Below, piece by piece: positions 1 through 7,013 of a DNA stretch of 11,598 nt. The position numbers and the translations under genes were made by a program. A model generated the notes under the pieces. It was given only the letters and a program-made list of their open reading frames with translations, searched no databases and was not told the origin of the DNA. Positions within the stretch are counted from its first letter, which is position 1; each line of letters starts with the position of its first letter. The DNA is from Phocaeicola_A sp964432715 (lineage in GTDB: Bacteria; Bacteroidota; Bacteroidia; Bacteroidales; Bacteroidaceae), in assembly GCA_964432715.1 (NCBI GenBank), contig CAYSOW010000064.1:1-11598 (forward strand). The letters run 5' to 3'.

Positions 1-695
1 GCCACAGAAATTCCACCCGTTTCTTCCGAAACGATGACCGCCATGGCATCCGTTTCCTGTGAAATTCCAAGTGCGGCACGGTGACGAAGTCCCAACGATT
101 TGGGAATATGCTGGCTGTGTGAAACCGGCAAGATACATCCCGCGGCTATAATTCTTTTACCACGCACCACCATCGCTCCGTCGTGCAGCGGACTATTCTT
201 AAAGAAGATATTCTCTATCAAACGCTGGTTCAAGTTGGCATCAATCTCATCCCCGCTGGCAATGATATCATTCAGCGGCATGCTCTTCTCAAAGACAATC
301 AACGCCCCCACCTTCTGCTTACTCATGTTCAGGCAAGCCATCACCACCGGCATAATCTCCGACTTCTCGTTCTTCTTCTCCTTCGTACCCAAGATAAAAC
401 GAATGAAACGACTGGCACGCTCATGCGAACCCAGCGTGATAAGGAACTTACGAATCTCATCCTGGAAAATCACCACCAACGCAATGGCACCCACCTGCAC
501 CAACTGATCGAAGATAGCTCCCAACAGACGCATCTCCAAGATCTTCGCCACAAAAAGCCAGATCAGCACGAAAATCAAGATACCCACAAAAATCTTCAGG
601 GTACCCGACTCCTTCATCAGTTTGTAACCATAGTAGAGCATTCCCGCCACCAGCAGGATATCAATCACGTCTTTAATGCCAAGATGTATAAACAT
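1..695 (-). CDS. cdaA: Diadenylate cyclase CdaA (DacA), 3' end off the window
   Basis: Membrane-bound diadenylate cyclase that condenses two ATP into the second messenger c-di-AMP, which controls potassium, osmolyte and cell-wall homeostasis in many bacteria. I translated the minus strand from the ATG at 695; 231 codons are visible and the frame stays open at the window edge. The N-terminus has about three hydrophobic segments (residues about 10-85). The DAC catalytic domain follows from about 110 and shows both hallmark motifs: DGA at 172-174 (in NSPLHDGAMVV) and RHR at 204-206 (in LGLRHRAALG). This is the classic CdaA layout, not DisA. It lies 14 nt downstream of folP, so the two are probably co-transcribed. 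The start is supported by an unusually strong Shine-Dalgarno sequence. The missing end should be a short C-terminal tail. Confidence 0.96.
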   Translation of the reverse strand, partial: MFIHLGIKDVIDILLVAGMLYYGYKLMKESGTLKIFVGILIFVLIWLFVAKILEMRLLGAIFDQLVQVGAIALVVIFQDEIRKFLITLGSHERASRFIRFILGTKEKKNEKSEIMPVVMACLNMSKQKVGALIVFEKSMPLNDIIASGDEIDANLNQRLIENIFFKNSPLHDGAMVVRGKRIIAAGCILPVSHSQHIPKSLGLRHRAALGISQETDAMAVIVSEETGGISV

Positions 696-697
696 AG

Positions 698-706
698 CCT
701 CCTCCT
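698..706 (-). promoter_or_regulatory. Strong Shine-Dalgarno sequence of cdaA
   Basis: The minus strand reads AGGAGGAGG, ending 2 nt before the cdaA ATG; its first AGGAGG lies 5 nt from the start codon. It fills most of the 14-nt gap after the folP stop. Bacteroidetes rarely use Shine-Dalgarno pairing, and no other gene here has anything similar, so it fixes the cdaA start. Confidence 0.7.
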
Positions 707-709
707 ATT

Positions 710-1558
710 CTATTTGGTTGCGCAACTGCGCATCTTTTCCACAATCTTCACAGCCTCAACCGCCTCCTTCACATCGTGCACACGCAGGATGTCGGCACCC
801 TTCATCAGAGAGATGGTGTCGAGCACCGTCGTGCCATTCAAGGCATCCATCGGTGTGCCGCCCAGCAATTTGTAAATCATCGACTTACGAGAGATGCCCA
901 CCAGCAACGGAAGTTCGAAGATTTCAAACTCCTCCAGACTGTTCATCAACTCGTAATTGTGCTCCAACGTCTTTCCGAAGCCGAAGCCGGGGTCGAGAAT
1001 CAAATCGTTCACGCCCAGTTCGTGCAGCTGATTAATCTTCTGCGAGAAATAGAGGAACACCTCCTTCATCAAGTTGTCATAGTGCGGAGTGGCCTGCATA
1101 TTCTGCGGCGTTCCCTGCATGTGCATCATGATGTAAGGCACCTGCAAGCGCGCCACCGTGGCAAACATCTTCGCATCCATCTCGCCCGCGGCAATATCAT
1201 TAATGATATCCACGCCAAACTCCTCGACACACATCGCCGCCACATCTGCACGGAAAGTATCCACCGACACCACCGCCTCGGGCGCCACCTTACGAAGGAT
1301 GCCCAGACCGAAGCGCAAGCGCGCCATCTCCTCCTCGGGCGAGATATGCTCCGCATTGGGGCGCGACGAATAGGCACCGATATCAATCATGGAAGCCCCC
1401 TCGCGCAGAATCTGCAACGTACGTTCCGTAATCTCCTCCTCCGTCTGCTTACGACTGTTGGCATAAAACGAGTCGGGCGTTACATTCAGAATACCCATCA
1501 CCTGCGGCGTAGACAGATCCATCAACGCCCCTTTTATATTGATTTGCTTTGTTTTCAT
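710..1558 (-). CDS. folP: Dihydropteroate synthase FolP
   Basis: Cytoplasmic folate-pathway enzyme that joins 6-hydroxymethyl-7,8-dihydropterin pyrophosphate with p-aminobenzoate to give dihydropteroate; it is the sulfonamide target. The protein is 282 residues, normal for the family, a TIM barrel covering nearly all of it. Visible signatures are GILNVTPDSF (22-31), DIGAYSSRPNA (59-69, the divergent form of the family's DIGxESTRPG loop), SVDTF (98-102), IINDIAAG (118-125), DPGFGFGKT (189-197), GISRKSMI (221-228) and LRVHDV (258-263). The ATG at 1558 gives a 12-residue extension before Met13, which is an alternative start. The gene is divergent from murF and leads into cdaA, a pairing often seen in Bacteroidetes. 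A TAnnTTTG promoter lies 44 nt upstream. Confidence 0.96.
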   Translation of the reverse strand: MKTKQINIKGALMDLSTPQVMGILNVTPDSFYANSRKQTEEEITERTLQILREGASMIDIGAYSSRPNAEHISPEEEMARLRFGLGILRKVAPEAVVSVDTFRADVAAMCVEEFGVDIINDIAAGEMDAKMFATVARLQVPYIMMHMQGTPQNMQATPHYDNLMKEVFLYFSQKINQLHELGVNDLILDPGFGFGKTLEHNYELMNSLEEFEIFELPLLVGISRKSMIYKLLGGTPMDALNGTTVLDTISLMKGADILRVHDVKEAVEAVKIVEKMRSCATK

Positions 1559-1602
1559 TTCAATGATTTTTTTATTCCTTATTATATATATAACAGATGC
1601 TG

Positions 1603-1610
1603 CAAAGTTA
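1603..1610 (-). promoter_or_regulatory. Candidate folP-cdaA promoter (-7 box)
   Basis: The minus strand reads TAACTTTG, an exact match to the Bacteroidetes -7 consensus TAnnTTTG. A T-rich GTTTTA tract (TTTT at 1629-1632) lies 18 nt upstream, where the -33 TTTG-like element is expected. The leader to the folP ATG is AT-rich and holds the 12-bp palindrome TTATATATATAA at 1582-1593. This is inferred from sequence only. Confidence 0.6.
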
Positions 1611-1671
1611 ACACATTATTTGGAGAATAAAACAGAGATAGAAAATCTTTTCAATTCCCAAATATTCTCTC

Positions 1672-1679
1672 TATATTTG
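1672..1679 (+). promoter_or_regulatory. Candidate murF promoter (-7 box)
   Basis: TATATTTG matches the Bacteroidetes -7 consensus TAnnTTTG exactly, 24 nt before the murF ATG. A TTTT at 1648-1651 sits 20 nt upstream in the -33 position. The divergent folP box is only about 60 bp away, so the two promoters share one short control region. Confidence 0.6.
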
Positions 1680-1703
1680 CACTTCGATTAAAAGAGACTA
1701 TTC

Positions 1704-3011
1704 ATGAATATTTCAACCATTTATCATCTCTTTCAGCAGCACCCCGTGGTGACCACCGACAGTCGCAACTGTCCGGAAGGTTCCCTCTTCTTCGCGCTGA
1801 AAGGAAGTTCCTTCAACGGCAACGCCTACGCAGCCAACGCCCTGAAGGAGGGTTGCGCTTACGCAATCATTGACGATCCACAATATGCCGACCCGTCGAA
1901 CGACCGCCTGATACAGGTGGACGACGTGCTGACCACTTTGCAGCAGTTGGCCAACTACCACCGCCGCCAGTTGGGCACACGCATCATCGGTGTGACCGGC
2001 ACCAACGGCAAAACCACTACCAAGGAACTGATTGCCGCCGTGCTTTCCAAGAAATATAAGGTGCTCTACACCGAAGGCAACTTCAACAACCACATCGGTG
2101 TGCCCTTGACGCTGCTCCGTCTGCGTCCGGAACATGAGATTGCCGTGATTGAGATGGGCGCCAACCACCCCGGCGAGATTAAGACACTGGTGAACATTGT
2201 GGAGCCCAACTACGGACTGATTACCAACGTGGGCATGGCACACTTGGAGGGCTTCGGCTCATTCGAGGGAGTGATTCGCACCAAGGGCGAGCTATACGAC
2301 TTCTTCCGCACGCGCCCCGACAGCACGGTGTTTATCCACAACGACAATCCGCATCTGAAAAAAATTTCCGAAGGATTAAACCTGATTCGCTACGGTCGCG
2401 AGGCTTCCGGAGAGGTGTTGAGCGCCAACGGTGAGGTACTGGAATGTGCCCCTTACATGAAGTTCCGCTGGCGTATCAGCAACACGGAGTGGCACACGGT
2501 GCAGAGCCACTTGATTGGAGATTACAACCTGGACAATATGCTGGCCGCTGCCGCCATCGGTCACTTCTTCGGACTCTCGGAGACGCTGATTGACGAGGCG
2601 CTGAGCGAGTATCAGCCGAAGAACAACCGTTCGCAGTTGAAAGAAACTGCCCACAACCACTTGATTATTGATGCCTACAATGCCAACCCCACCAGCATGC
2701 AGGCGGCACTCCACAACTTCCGGTTGATGAGTGTCTCCCCGAAGATGGTGATTCTGGGTGCGATGAAGGAGCTGGGCACCGCAAGTGCCGAAGAGCATCA
2801 GAAGGTGGTCGACTTTCTGCTGACCACCGACTGGCAGAAGATTTGGCTGGTCGGTCCGGAGTTCCAGGCCACCCAACACGGCACCTTGCCGGTCTTCCAA
2901 GATGTGGAGGCGGTGAAACAGGCCATCCAAGCCGAACAGCCCACCGGATTCTACCTCCTCATCAAAGGTTCCAACAGCATGAAATTGAGCCAACTGCCGG
3001 AGTATCTATAA
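1704..3011 (+). CDS. murF: UDP-MurNAc-tripeptide--D-alanyl-D-alanine ligase MurF
   Basis: Cytoplasmic Mur ligase that uses ATP to add D-Ala-D-Ala to the UDP-MurNAc-tripeptide, completing the peptidoglycan pentapeptide precursor. At 435 residues it is of usual MurF length. The N-terminal substrate domain (about 1-90) contains TTDSR (17-21) and GSLFFALKG. The central ATPase domain has the P-loop GVTGTNGKTTTKE (96-108), EGNFNNHIGVPLT (124-136) and EMGANHPGEI (150-159). The C-terminal domain has NNRSQ (307-311), DAYNANPTSM (323-332), LGAMKELG (351-358) and KGSNSMKL (421-428). DAYNANP and KGSxxMKL separate MurF from the other Mur ligases. It stands alone here instead of in a dcw cluster, has its own promoter and ends at a strong hairpin terminator. 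Confidence 0.97.
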   Translation: MNISTIYHLFQQHPVVTTDSRNCPEGSLFFALKGSSFNGNAYAANALKEGCAYAIIDDPQYADPSNDRLIQVDDVLTTLQQLANYHRRQLGTRIIGVTGTNGKTTTKELIAAVLSKKYKVLYTEGNFNNHIGVPLTLLRLRPEHEIAVIEMGANHPGEIKTLVNIVEPNYGLITNVGMAHLEGFGSFEGVIRTKGELYDFFRTRPDSTVFIHNDNPHLKKISEGLNLIRYGREASGEVLSANGEVLECAPYMKFRWRISNTEWHTVQSHLIGDYNLDNMLAAAAIGHFFGLSETLIDEALSEYQPKNNRSQLKETAHNHLIIDAYNANPTSMQAALHNFRLMSVSPKMVILGAMKELGTASAEEHQKVVDFLLTTDWQKIWLVGPEFQATQHGTLPVFQDVEAVKQAIQAEQPTGFYLLIKGSNSMKLSQLPEYL

Positions 3012-3037
3012 TTCCGCAGCCTCATCAAAAAGCATAC

Positions 3038-3084
3038 AAAGGCTCCCCCACAGAGAGGTAATCTCTTCCATGGGGGAGCCTTTT
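3038..3084. terminator. Bidirectional terminator between murF and the GH105 gene
   Basis: AAAGGCTCCCCCA (3038-3050) is perfectly complementary to TGGGGGAGCCTTT (3071-3083), a 13-bp stem. The loop holds a second small stem, AGAGA (3052-3056) with TCTCT (3062-3066). The T tract on the plus strand, and the mirror TTT on the minus strand, suit termination of both convergent genes: murF stops 26 nt before it, and the minus-strand gene stops 3 nt from its edge. Confidence 0.88.
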
Positions 3085-3087
3085 ATA

Positions 3088-4440
3088 CTACTTAGAAGCA
3101 TGCGCCGCCTCATACTCCACCGACGCCATGATGAAGGTGCCGATGGCCTTACCCTCATTCTGCGTGATGCCCGTATCCTTACCACAGAGGTAATAGTTGG
3201 CCGTGCCGGTGCGTGTCGGGTCCTTCGCGGGACCGAGGCCGGCAGAAGCACACGTCTGAATAATATTCGTTTTACCCTTCTGCTCACGAATGAAAGTCGT
3301 CAGCAAACCACGGTAAGCCTTCTCGGCAATCGGCTGATAAATCTCCGCCTTCAGCAAGCCCAAGCGGATACCCTTCAGAAAGGCATACGTAAAGATGCAC
3401 GAGCAAGAAGCCTCCAGATAGTTGGACGCCGTGCCCACATTGCAACGCTCCCCGTTCACCTCATCACCGATGCCGTCCGCCTTCTTCGAGCCATCATACT
3501 GCAACAACTGATACCACACACCGGAAGTCGCATCCTGACGACGCGCAATACCGGCAGCCACCTGCTGCAAAATCGCATTCACCGAAGCATAGTCGGGATG
3601 ATCTTTGGGCATATACTCCAGCACATCCACCAGCGCGGCAAAGTACCAGCCCATGCCACGGCCCCAGAACTCCTGACTACAGCCCAGGAACGGCTCCTGC
3701 TTGTTGGCCCAGAAAGCATTCGGGTCATTCGGCGTTGCCGTCCACGCATGATAGTTGAGCTGCTTCTTCGCATCATACGTATAGCGATGAATCGTCTTAA
3801 ACTGCAACGCAATATCCGCCCAACTCTCGGCATCCTCCGCAGCGCCGAACACATGCTGCCACTGCGCATAGATGGGCGAACCCATAAAGAGACCATCGAG
3901 CCACATCTGGTTGGGGTACGACGATTTATGGAAGAAACCACCCTCGCCCGGCAAACCCGCCGCGATGCGCGAATGATTATATTTCAGCGTCTGACGAATC
4001 AAAGTCGCCGCCTTTTTAAAGCGCTCCGCCTCCTGCGTATTTCCCTTGCGCAGCTCCTCCTGATAGAGTGCAAAGTAGATATTACCCGCGGGCAGGTCGT
4101 CGATATTACTCGGGCGCAGCGCAGAGCCCCCCGAAGAATTCAGAATCATCGAGCCATCCGCATTCGTGTTACGGTCGGCAAAAGCCTTCACCGCCTCATA
4201 ATATTCCGTTTTCTCCGGATACTGCTGCCAAGCCTTCAGCACCGCATTCGCCACCAAGCCCGACACATAGTCCCAGCCCGTATGCTTCAGCGAATCCTGA
4301 TAACTACGGTTACAATAAAAGTCGCCCAGTCCGTGAGACTCCACCATCTGTTGCGAGTAAGGTTTGTCCGTGGAGAGCGAACGAGTAGAGCCGCACGCGC
4401 ACAGACAAAGGAGTAATGAAAGAGAGAGTAACTGTTTCAT
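3088..4440 (-). CDS. GH105/GH88-family lipoprotein, putative unsaturated uronyl (rhamnogalacturonyl) hydrolase
   Basis: Predicted hydrolase of the alpha/alpha-barrel GH88/GH105 superfamily (PF07470, YteR/YesR-like). These enzymes remove the 4,5-unsaturated uronic acid left at the non-reducing end of oligosaccharides by polysaccharide lyases. The product is 450 residues. The start at 4440 gives a signal peptide (MKQLLSLSLLLC) and lipobox LCAC with Cys16 as lipidation site; a longer reading from 4485 would overlap the upstream gene and bury the signal. Family features are HTGWDYVSGL (53-62), DDLPAGNIYFAL (114-125), QMWLDGLFMGSPIYA (178-192, whose Asp182 matches the catalytic Asp of YteR), WGRGMGWYFAALVDVLEYMP (259-278) and NEGKAIGTFIMAS near the end. 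It lies 22 nt downstream of a glycine-zipper lipoprotein gene. No SusC/D pair or lyase is nearby, so the natural substrate is open. Confidence 0.9.
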   Translation of the reverse strand: MKQLLSLSLLLCLCACGSTRSLSTDKPYSQQMVESHGLGDFYCNRSYQDSLKHTGWDYVSGLVANAVLKAWQQYPEKTEYYEAVKAFADRNTNADGSMILNSSGGSALRPSNIDDLPAGNIYFALYQEELRKGNTQEAERFKKAATLIRQTLKYNHSRIAAGLPGEGGFFHKSSYPNQMWLDGLFMGSPIYAQWQHVFGAAEDAESWADIALQFKTIHRYTYDAKKQLNYHAWTATPNDPNAFWANKQEPFLGCSQEFWGRGMGWYFAALVDVLEYMPKDHPDYASVNAILQQVAAGIARRQDATSGVWYQLLQYDGSKKADGIGDEVNGERCNVGTASNYLEASCSCIFTYAFLKGIRLGLLKAEIYQPIAEKAYRGLLTTFIREQKGKTNIIQTCASAGLGPAKDPTRTGTANYYLCGKDTGITQNEGKAIGTFIMASVEYEAAHASK

Positions 4441-4462
4441 AAATGAGTTGTTTGTGTGATTA

Positions 4463-5104
4463 TTATCGACGAATAGGTATGGCAAAGACCCGCGAGGAGG
4501 TTGTTACCCCATCCGCTTCGATCACCGAAATCTGAAACTCCGCCTGATCGCCGCGCAAGCGTTTGCCCGTGCGGATATTCGCCGTGTAACGAATGCCATC
4601 GCCCGCTTTGATGCGCTCAATGCCCGCTGCCGACGAGATATAAATCTGCTTGTTGCCGTTCACCTCGCTCACCACCGGAGTCACCCGATAAGCATCCGCG
4701 TTTCCCTTGTTGACCACCTCAAAGACAATCTTCGCCGACTCCTCCGGTTCCAAGGATTGCGAGCGATTGTCATCCACGAAGCGGATGTTACGAATCGCCA
4801 AACTAGAGGTACGTTGCGAGTAGACAGGAGCCACCGTCGTCCGGTTATACTCCTCGCCAAACGTATATTCACCCTCGGTGGAGGGAGTCGTAGCCGCATT
4901 AGCCACTGCCGCACCGGTCACCGTTCCGATGAGAGAGCCCAGCATCGCGCCGCGGAAACCGCCGGCACTGTCGCCGATAATCTGTCCCATCATACCTCCC
5001 ACCTGCGCACCCAAGAAGGTAGCAGTAGGATCACCCGACAAGCCCTGACCGGAGCAACCGGCCAAAAGCGTAGCGGCCATCATCATAGAAATTAACTTCT
5101 TCAT
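4463..5104 (-). CDS. Glycine-zipper lipoprotein with C-terminal Ig-like domain, function unknown
   Basis: 213-residue predicted lipoprotein. The ATG at 5104 yields a signal peptide (MKKLISMMMAATLLAGC) with lipobox LAGC and Cys17; the open frame extends upstream to 5398 but that part runs antisense through the transporter gene. Residues 32-64 are a glycine zipper: Gly recurs every fourth residue at 32, 36, 40, 44, 48, 52, 56, 60 and 64, in a hydrophobic, small-residue segment able to insert in or pack against a membrane. A linker (70-98) follows, then a beta-rich domain (about 98-213; AKIVFEVVNKGNADAYRV) resembling CARDB/Ig-like folds by eye. It is the first gene of a two-gene unit with the GH105 lipoprotein. 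Glycine-zipper lipoproteins such as the SlyB/OmpA-associated types are envelope proteins; a role here is inference. Confidence 0.85.
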   Translation of the reverse strand: MKKLISMMMAATLLAGCSGQGLSGDPTATFLGAQVGGMMGQIIGDSAGGFRGAMLGSLIGTVTGAAVANAATTPSTEGEYTFGEEYNRTTVAPVYSQRTSSLAIRNIRFVDDNRSQSLEPEESAKIVFEVVNKGNADAYRVTPVVSEVNGNKQIYISSAAGIERIKAGDGIRYTANIRTGKRLRGDQAEFQISVIEADGVTTSSRVFAIPIRR

Positions 5105-5129
5105 ATGCTTTTTATCTTCATATTCGGTA

Positions 5130-5137
5130 CGAAGATA
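5130..5137 (-). promoter_or_regulatory. Weak candidate promoter of the glycine-zipper/GH105 operon
   Basis: The minus strand reads TATCTTCG, one mismatch from TAnnTTTG, 25 nt upstream of the ATG at 5104. No good -33 element stands at the expected distance (GTTG at 5161-5164 is 23 nt away). It lies in the 118-bp divergent region shared with the transporter gene. Confidence 0.35.
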
Positions 5138-5210
5138 GCGATTTCGCCCGATATCTGTATCAACTCTTTCATTTATTTCACAAGTAGTCGTCAGAAAGCG
5201 CAAGAAATAG

Positions 5211-5218
5211 TATCTTTG
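5211..5218 (+). promoter_or_regulatory. Candidate -7 box of the transporter gene, almost touching the ATG
   Basis: TATCTTTG matches TAnnTTTG exactly and is followed by only four bases (CAGT) before the ATG at 5223. If used, transcription would start at or just inside the start codon, giving a leaderless or nearly leaderless mRNA. No TTTG-like -33 element is obvious about 20 nt upstream. Confidence 0.45.
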
Positions 5219-5222
5219 CAGT

Positions 5223-6884
5223 ATGGAATGGTTATACAATATATTTTTCGAACATAGCCCGCTGCAGGCCGTCGTGGTTCTTTCAGTCATCACGGCCGTC
5301 GGACTGGGATTGGGGAAGATACGCGTCTGCGGTATCTCCCTCGGAGTCACTTTTGTTTTTTTCGCCGGCATCCTGGCGGGCCACTTGGGCTTCACCATCG
5401 ACCCGAAGATGCTGAGCTACGCAGAAAGTTTCGGTTTGGTACTGTTTGTCTACGAGTTGGGACTGCAGGTAGGTCCGGGCTTCTTCAGCTCCTTCCGTAA
5501 GGGAGGCATCCAGCTGAACATGCTCGGTCTGGGCGTCGTCCTGCTCGGCACCCTGATGGCCGTGGCGCTGAGTCTCTCGATGGAGATACCGATGAGCGAC
5601 ATGGTGGGCGTGCTTTGCGGAGCCACCACCAACACCCCTGCCCTCGGTGCCGCACAGCAGACCTTAAAACAGTTGGGCGCCCCCACCAGCGGAGCTGCCC
5701 TGAGTTGTGCCGTCACCTATCCCCTGGGTGTCGTGGGCGTCATCCTGGCCATGCTGACCGTGCGCAAGCTCTTTGTGCGCAAGGAGGATATCGACACCAA
5801 TGAGCATGAGGAGACCAACCAGACCTACATCGCGACGTTCCGCATCCAGAACCCCGCCATTTATGATAAAAGCATCAAGGAGATTGCCCAACTGAGCTAT
5901 CCCAAGTTCGTCATCTCCCGACTGTGGCGCGAGGGGGCGGTAAGCATCCCCACCTCCGAGAAGGTGCTGAAGGAGAACGACCGCATCCTGGTGATTACCA
6001 CCGAGAAGGACGCGCCCGTGCTCACCATCCTCTTCGGCGAGCAAGAGCATGAAGACTGGAACAAGAAAGACATCGACTGGAACGCCATCGACAGTCAGTT
6101 GGTGTCCAAACATATCATCATCTCGCGCAACGAGATCAACGGTAAGAAACTGGGCTCCCTGCGCCTGCGCAACAACTACGGCATCAACATCAGTCGCGTG
6201 ATGCGTAGCGGTGTGCAACTGCTGGCCACCCCCGAGCTGATACTGCAACTGGGCGACCGACTCACCGTGGTGGGTGAAGCCGCTGCCATTCAGAATGTAG
6301 AGAAAGTGCTGGGTAACGCCACGAAGACTTTGAAGGACCCGAACCTCGCAGCCGTCTATATCGGCATCGTGCTGGGATTGATACTGGGCTCCATTCCTAT
6401 TGCCATCCCGGGCGTCAGCACCCCCGTGAAGTTGGGTTTGGCAGGCGGTCCCATCGTCGTAGGTATCCTGATAGGCTGCTTCGGTCCGCGTTTCCACCTC
6501 ATCACCTACACCACCCGCAGCGCCAACCTGATGTTGCGCGGCATCGGCCTCTCGCTCTATCTGGCCTGCCTGGGCTTGGATGCCGGAGCCAAATTCTTTG
6601 AGACCGTCATGCGACCGGAAGGCGCCCTGTGGATAGGCCTTGGCTTTGCCATCACCTTCCTGCCCGTCGTCCTCATGGCCCTCGTCTCCATGCGCCTCAG
6701 CAAGCTCGACTTCGGCAGCACCTGCGGCATGCTCTGCGGCAGCATGGCCAACCCCATGGCCCTGAACTACGCCAACGACACCCTGCCCGGCAACAACCCC
6801 GCCGTGAGCTACGCCACCGTCTATCCGCTCTGCATGTTCGTCCGCGTCATCATTGCCCAGCTGATACTGATGTTCTTCCTATAA
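5223..6884 (+). CDS. AspT/YidE/YbjL-family putative transporter with two RCK_C (TrkA_C) domains
   Basis: 553-residue inner-membrane protein of the aspartate:alanine exchanger (AAE) family, which includes AspT and the uncharacterised YidE/YbjL. It is built as an internal duplication. The N-terminal membrane half (about 10-182) has LFVYELGLQVGPGFF (74-88) and LCGATTNTPALGAA (131-144). Two cytoplasmic TrkA_C ligand-binding domains follow (about 200-272 and 290-363). The C-terminal membrane half (about 375-553) repeats the motifs as LYLACLGLDAGAKFF (445-459) and LCGSMANPMALNYA (504-517). Length and architecture match full-length family members. The substrate cannot be told from sequence: AspT itself swaps aspartate for alanine, but no decarboxylase gene is adjacent. 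The next in-frame ATG (Met63) would delete membrane segments, supporting the start at 5223. It is divergent from the glycine-zipper operon and ends 59 nt before a long hairpin. Confidence 0.93.
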   Translation: MEWLYNIFFEHSPLQAVVVLSVITAVGLGLGKIRVCGISLGVTFVFFAGILAGHLGFTIDPKMLSYAESFGLVLFVYELGLQVGPGFFSSFRKGGIQLNMLGLGVVLLGTLMAVALSLSMEIPMSDMVGVLCGATTNTPALGAAQQTLKQLGAPTSGAALSCAVTYPLGVVGVILAMLTVRKLFVRKEDIDTNEHEETNQTYIATFRIQNPAIYDKSIKEIAQLSYPKFVISRLWREGAVSIPTSEKVLKENDRILVITTEKDAPVLTILFGEQEHEDWNKKDIDWNAIDSQLVSKHIIISRNEINGKKLGSLRLRNNYGINISRVMRSGVQLLATPELILQLGDRLTVVGEAAAIQNVEKVLGNATKTLKDPNLAAVYIGIVLGLILGSIPIAIPGVSTPVKLGLAGGPIVVGILIGCFGPRFHLITYTTRSANLMLRGIGLSLYLACLGLDAGAKFFETVMRPEGALWIGLGFAITFLPVVLMALVSMRLSKLDFGSTCGMLCGSMANPMALNYANDTLPGNNPAVSYATVYPLCMFVRVIIAQLILMFFL

Positions 6885-6918
6885 CTGTAGATTGACATTT
6901 AACAGTAGATTGACATTC
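6883..6918 (+). repeat. 18-bp tandem duplication after the transporter stop codon
   Basis: Two adjacent 18-nt units, AACTGTAGATTGACATTT (6883-6900) and AACAGTAGATTGACATTC (6901-6918), agree at 16 of 18 positions and share an identical 13-nt core, GTAGATTGACATT. The first unit begins in the last two bases of the stop codon. It looks like a replication-slippage duplication in the 3' untranslated region. Confidence 0.85.
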
Positions 6919-6943
6919 CAGATTAAAACGTATATAAACGACA

Positions 6944-6985
6944 AGCGGTCCTTGTGCAAGTGCCAAACACTTCACAAGGGCCGCT
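6944..6985. terminator. Long hairpin between two convergent genes, probable bidirectional terminator
   Basis: AGCGGTCCTTGTG (6944-6956) pairs with CACAAGGGCCGCT (6973-6985) over 13 bp with a single G-U pair. After one bulged C (6957) an inner stem, AAGTG (6958-6962) with CACTT (6968-6972), closes a five-base CCAAA loop. It sits between the convergent transporter and lipoprotein genes. There is no T tract after it on the plus strand, so it may protect the 3' end of the mRNA or act weakly, not as a textbook terminator. Confidence 0.7.
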
Positions 6986-7013
6986 ATCGTATCGAGTATG
7001 TCTCATTAATTCC

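Noticed and set aside
183..875. Plus-strand open frames across 100-1035
   Set aside because: They are antisense to cdaA and folP. The minus-strand cdaA reading carries the DGA and RHR catalytic motifs.
776..1630. A 284-codon plus-strand open frame opposite folP
   Set aside because: Its composition (many His, Arg and Gln) is typical of a reverse-strand shadow, and folP has all family motifs and a promoter.
3070..4416. A 448-codon plus-strand open frame opposite the GH105 gene
   Set aside because: It is rich in Arg, Leu, Ile and His with no domain signs, as expected of an antisense shadow of a G+C-rich gene; the minus-strand reading has a signal peptide, lipobox and clear family motifs.
4463..5398. 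Long form of the glycine-zipper protein starting at 5398
   Set aside because: The extra 98 residues are antisense to the transporter gene, and the internal ATG at 5104 begins a perfect lipoprotein signal peptide.
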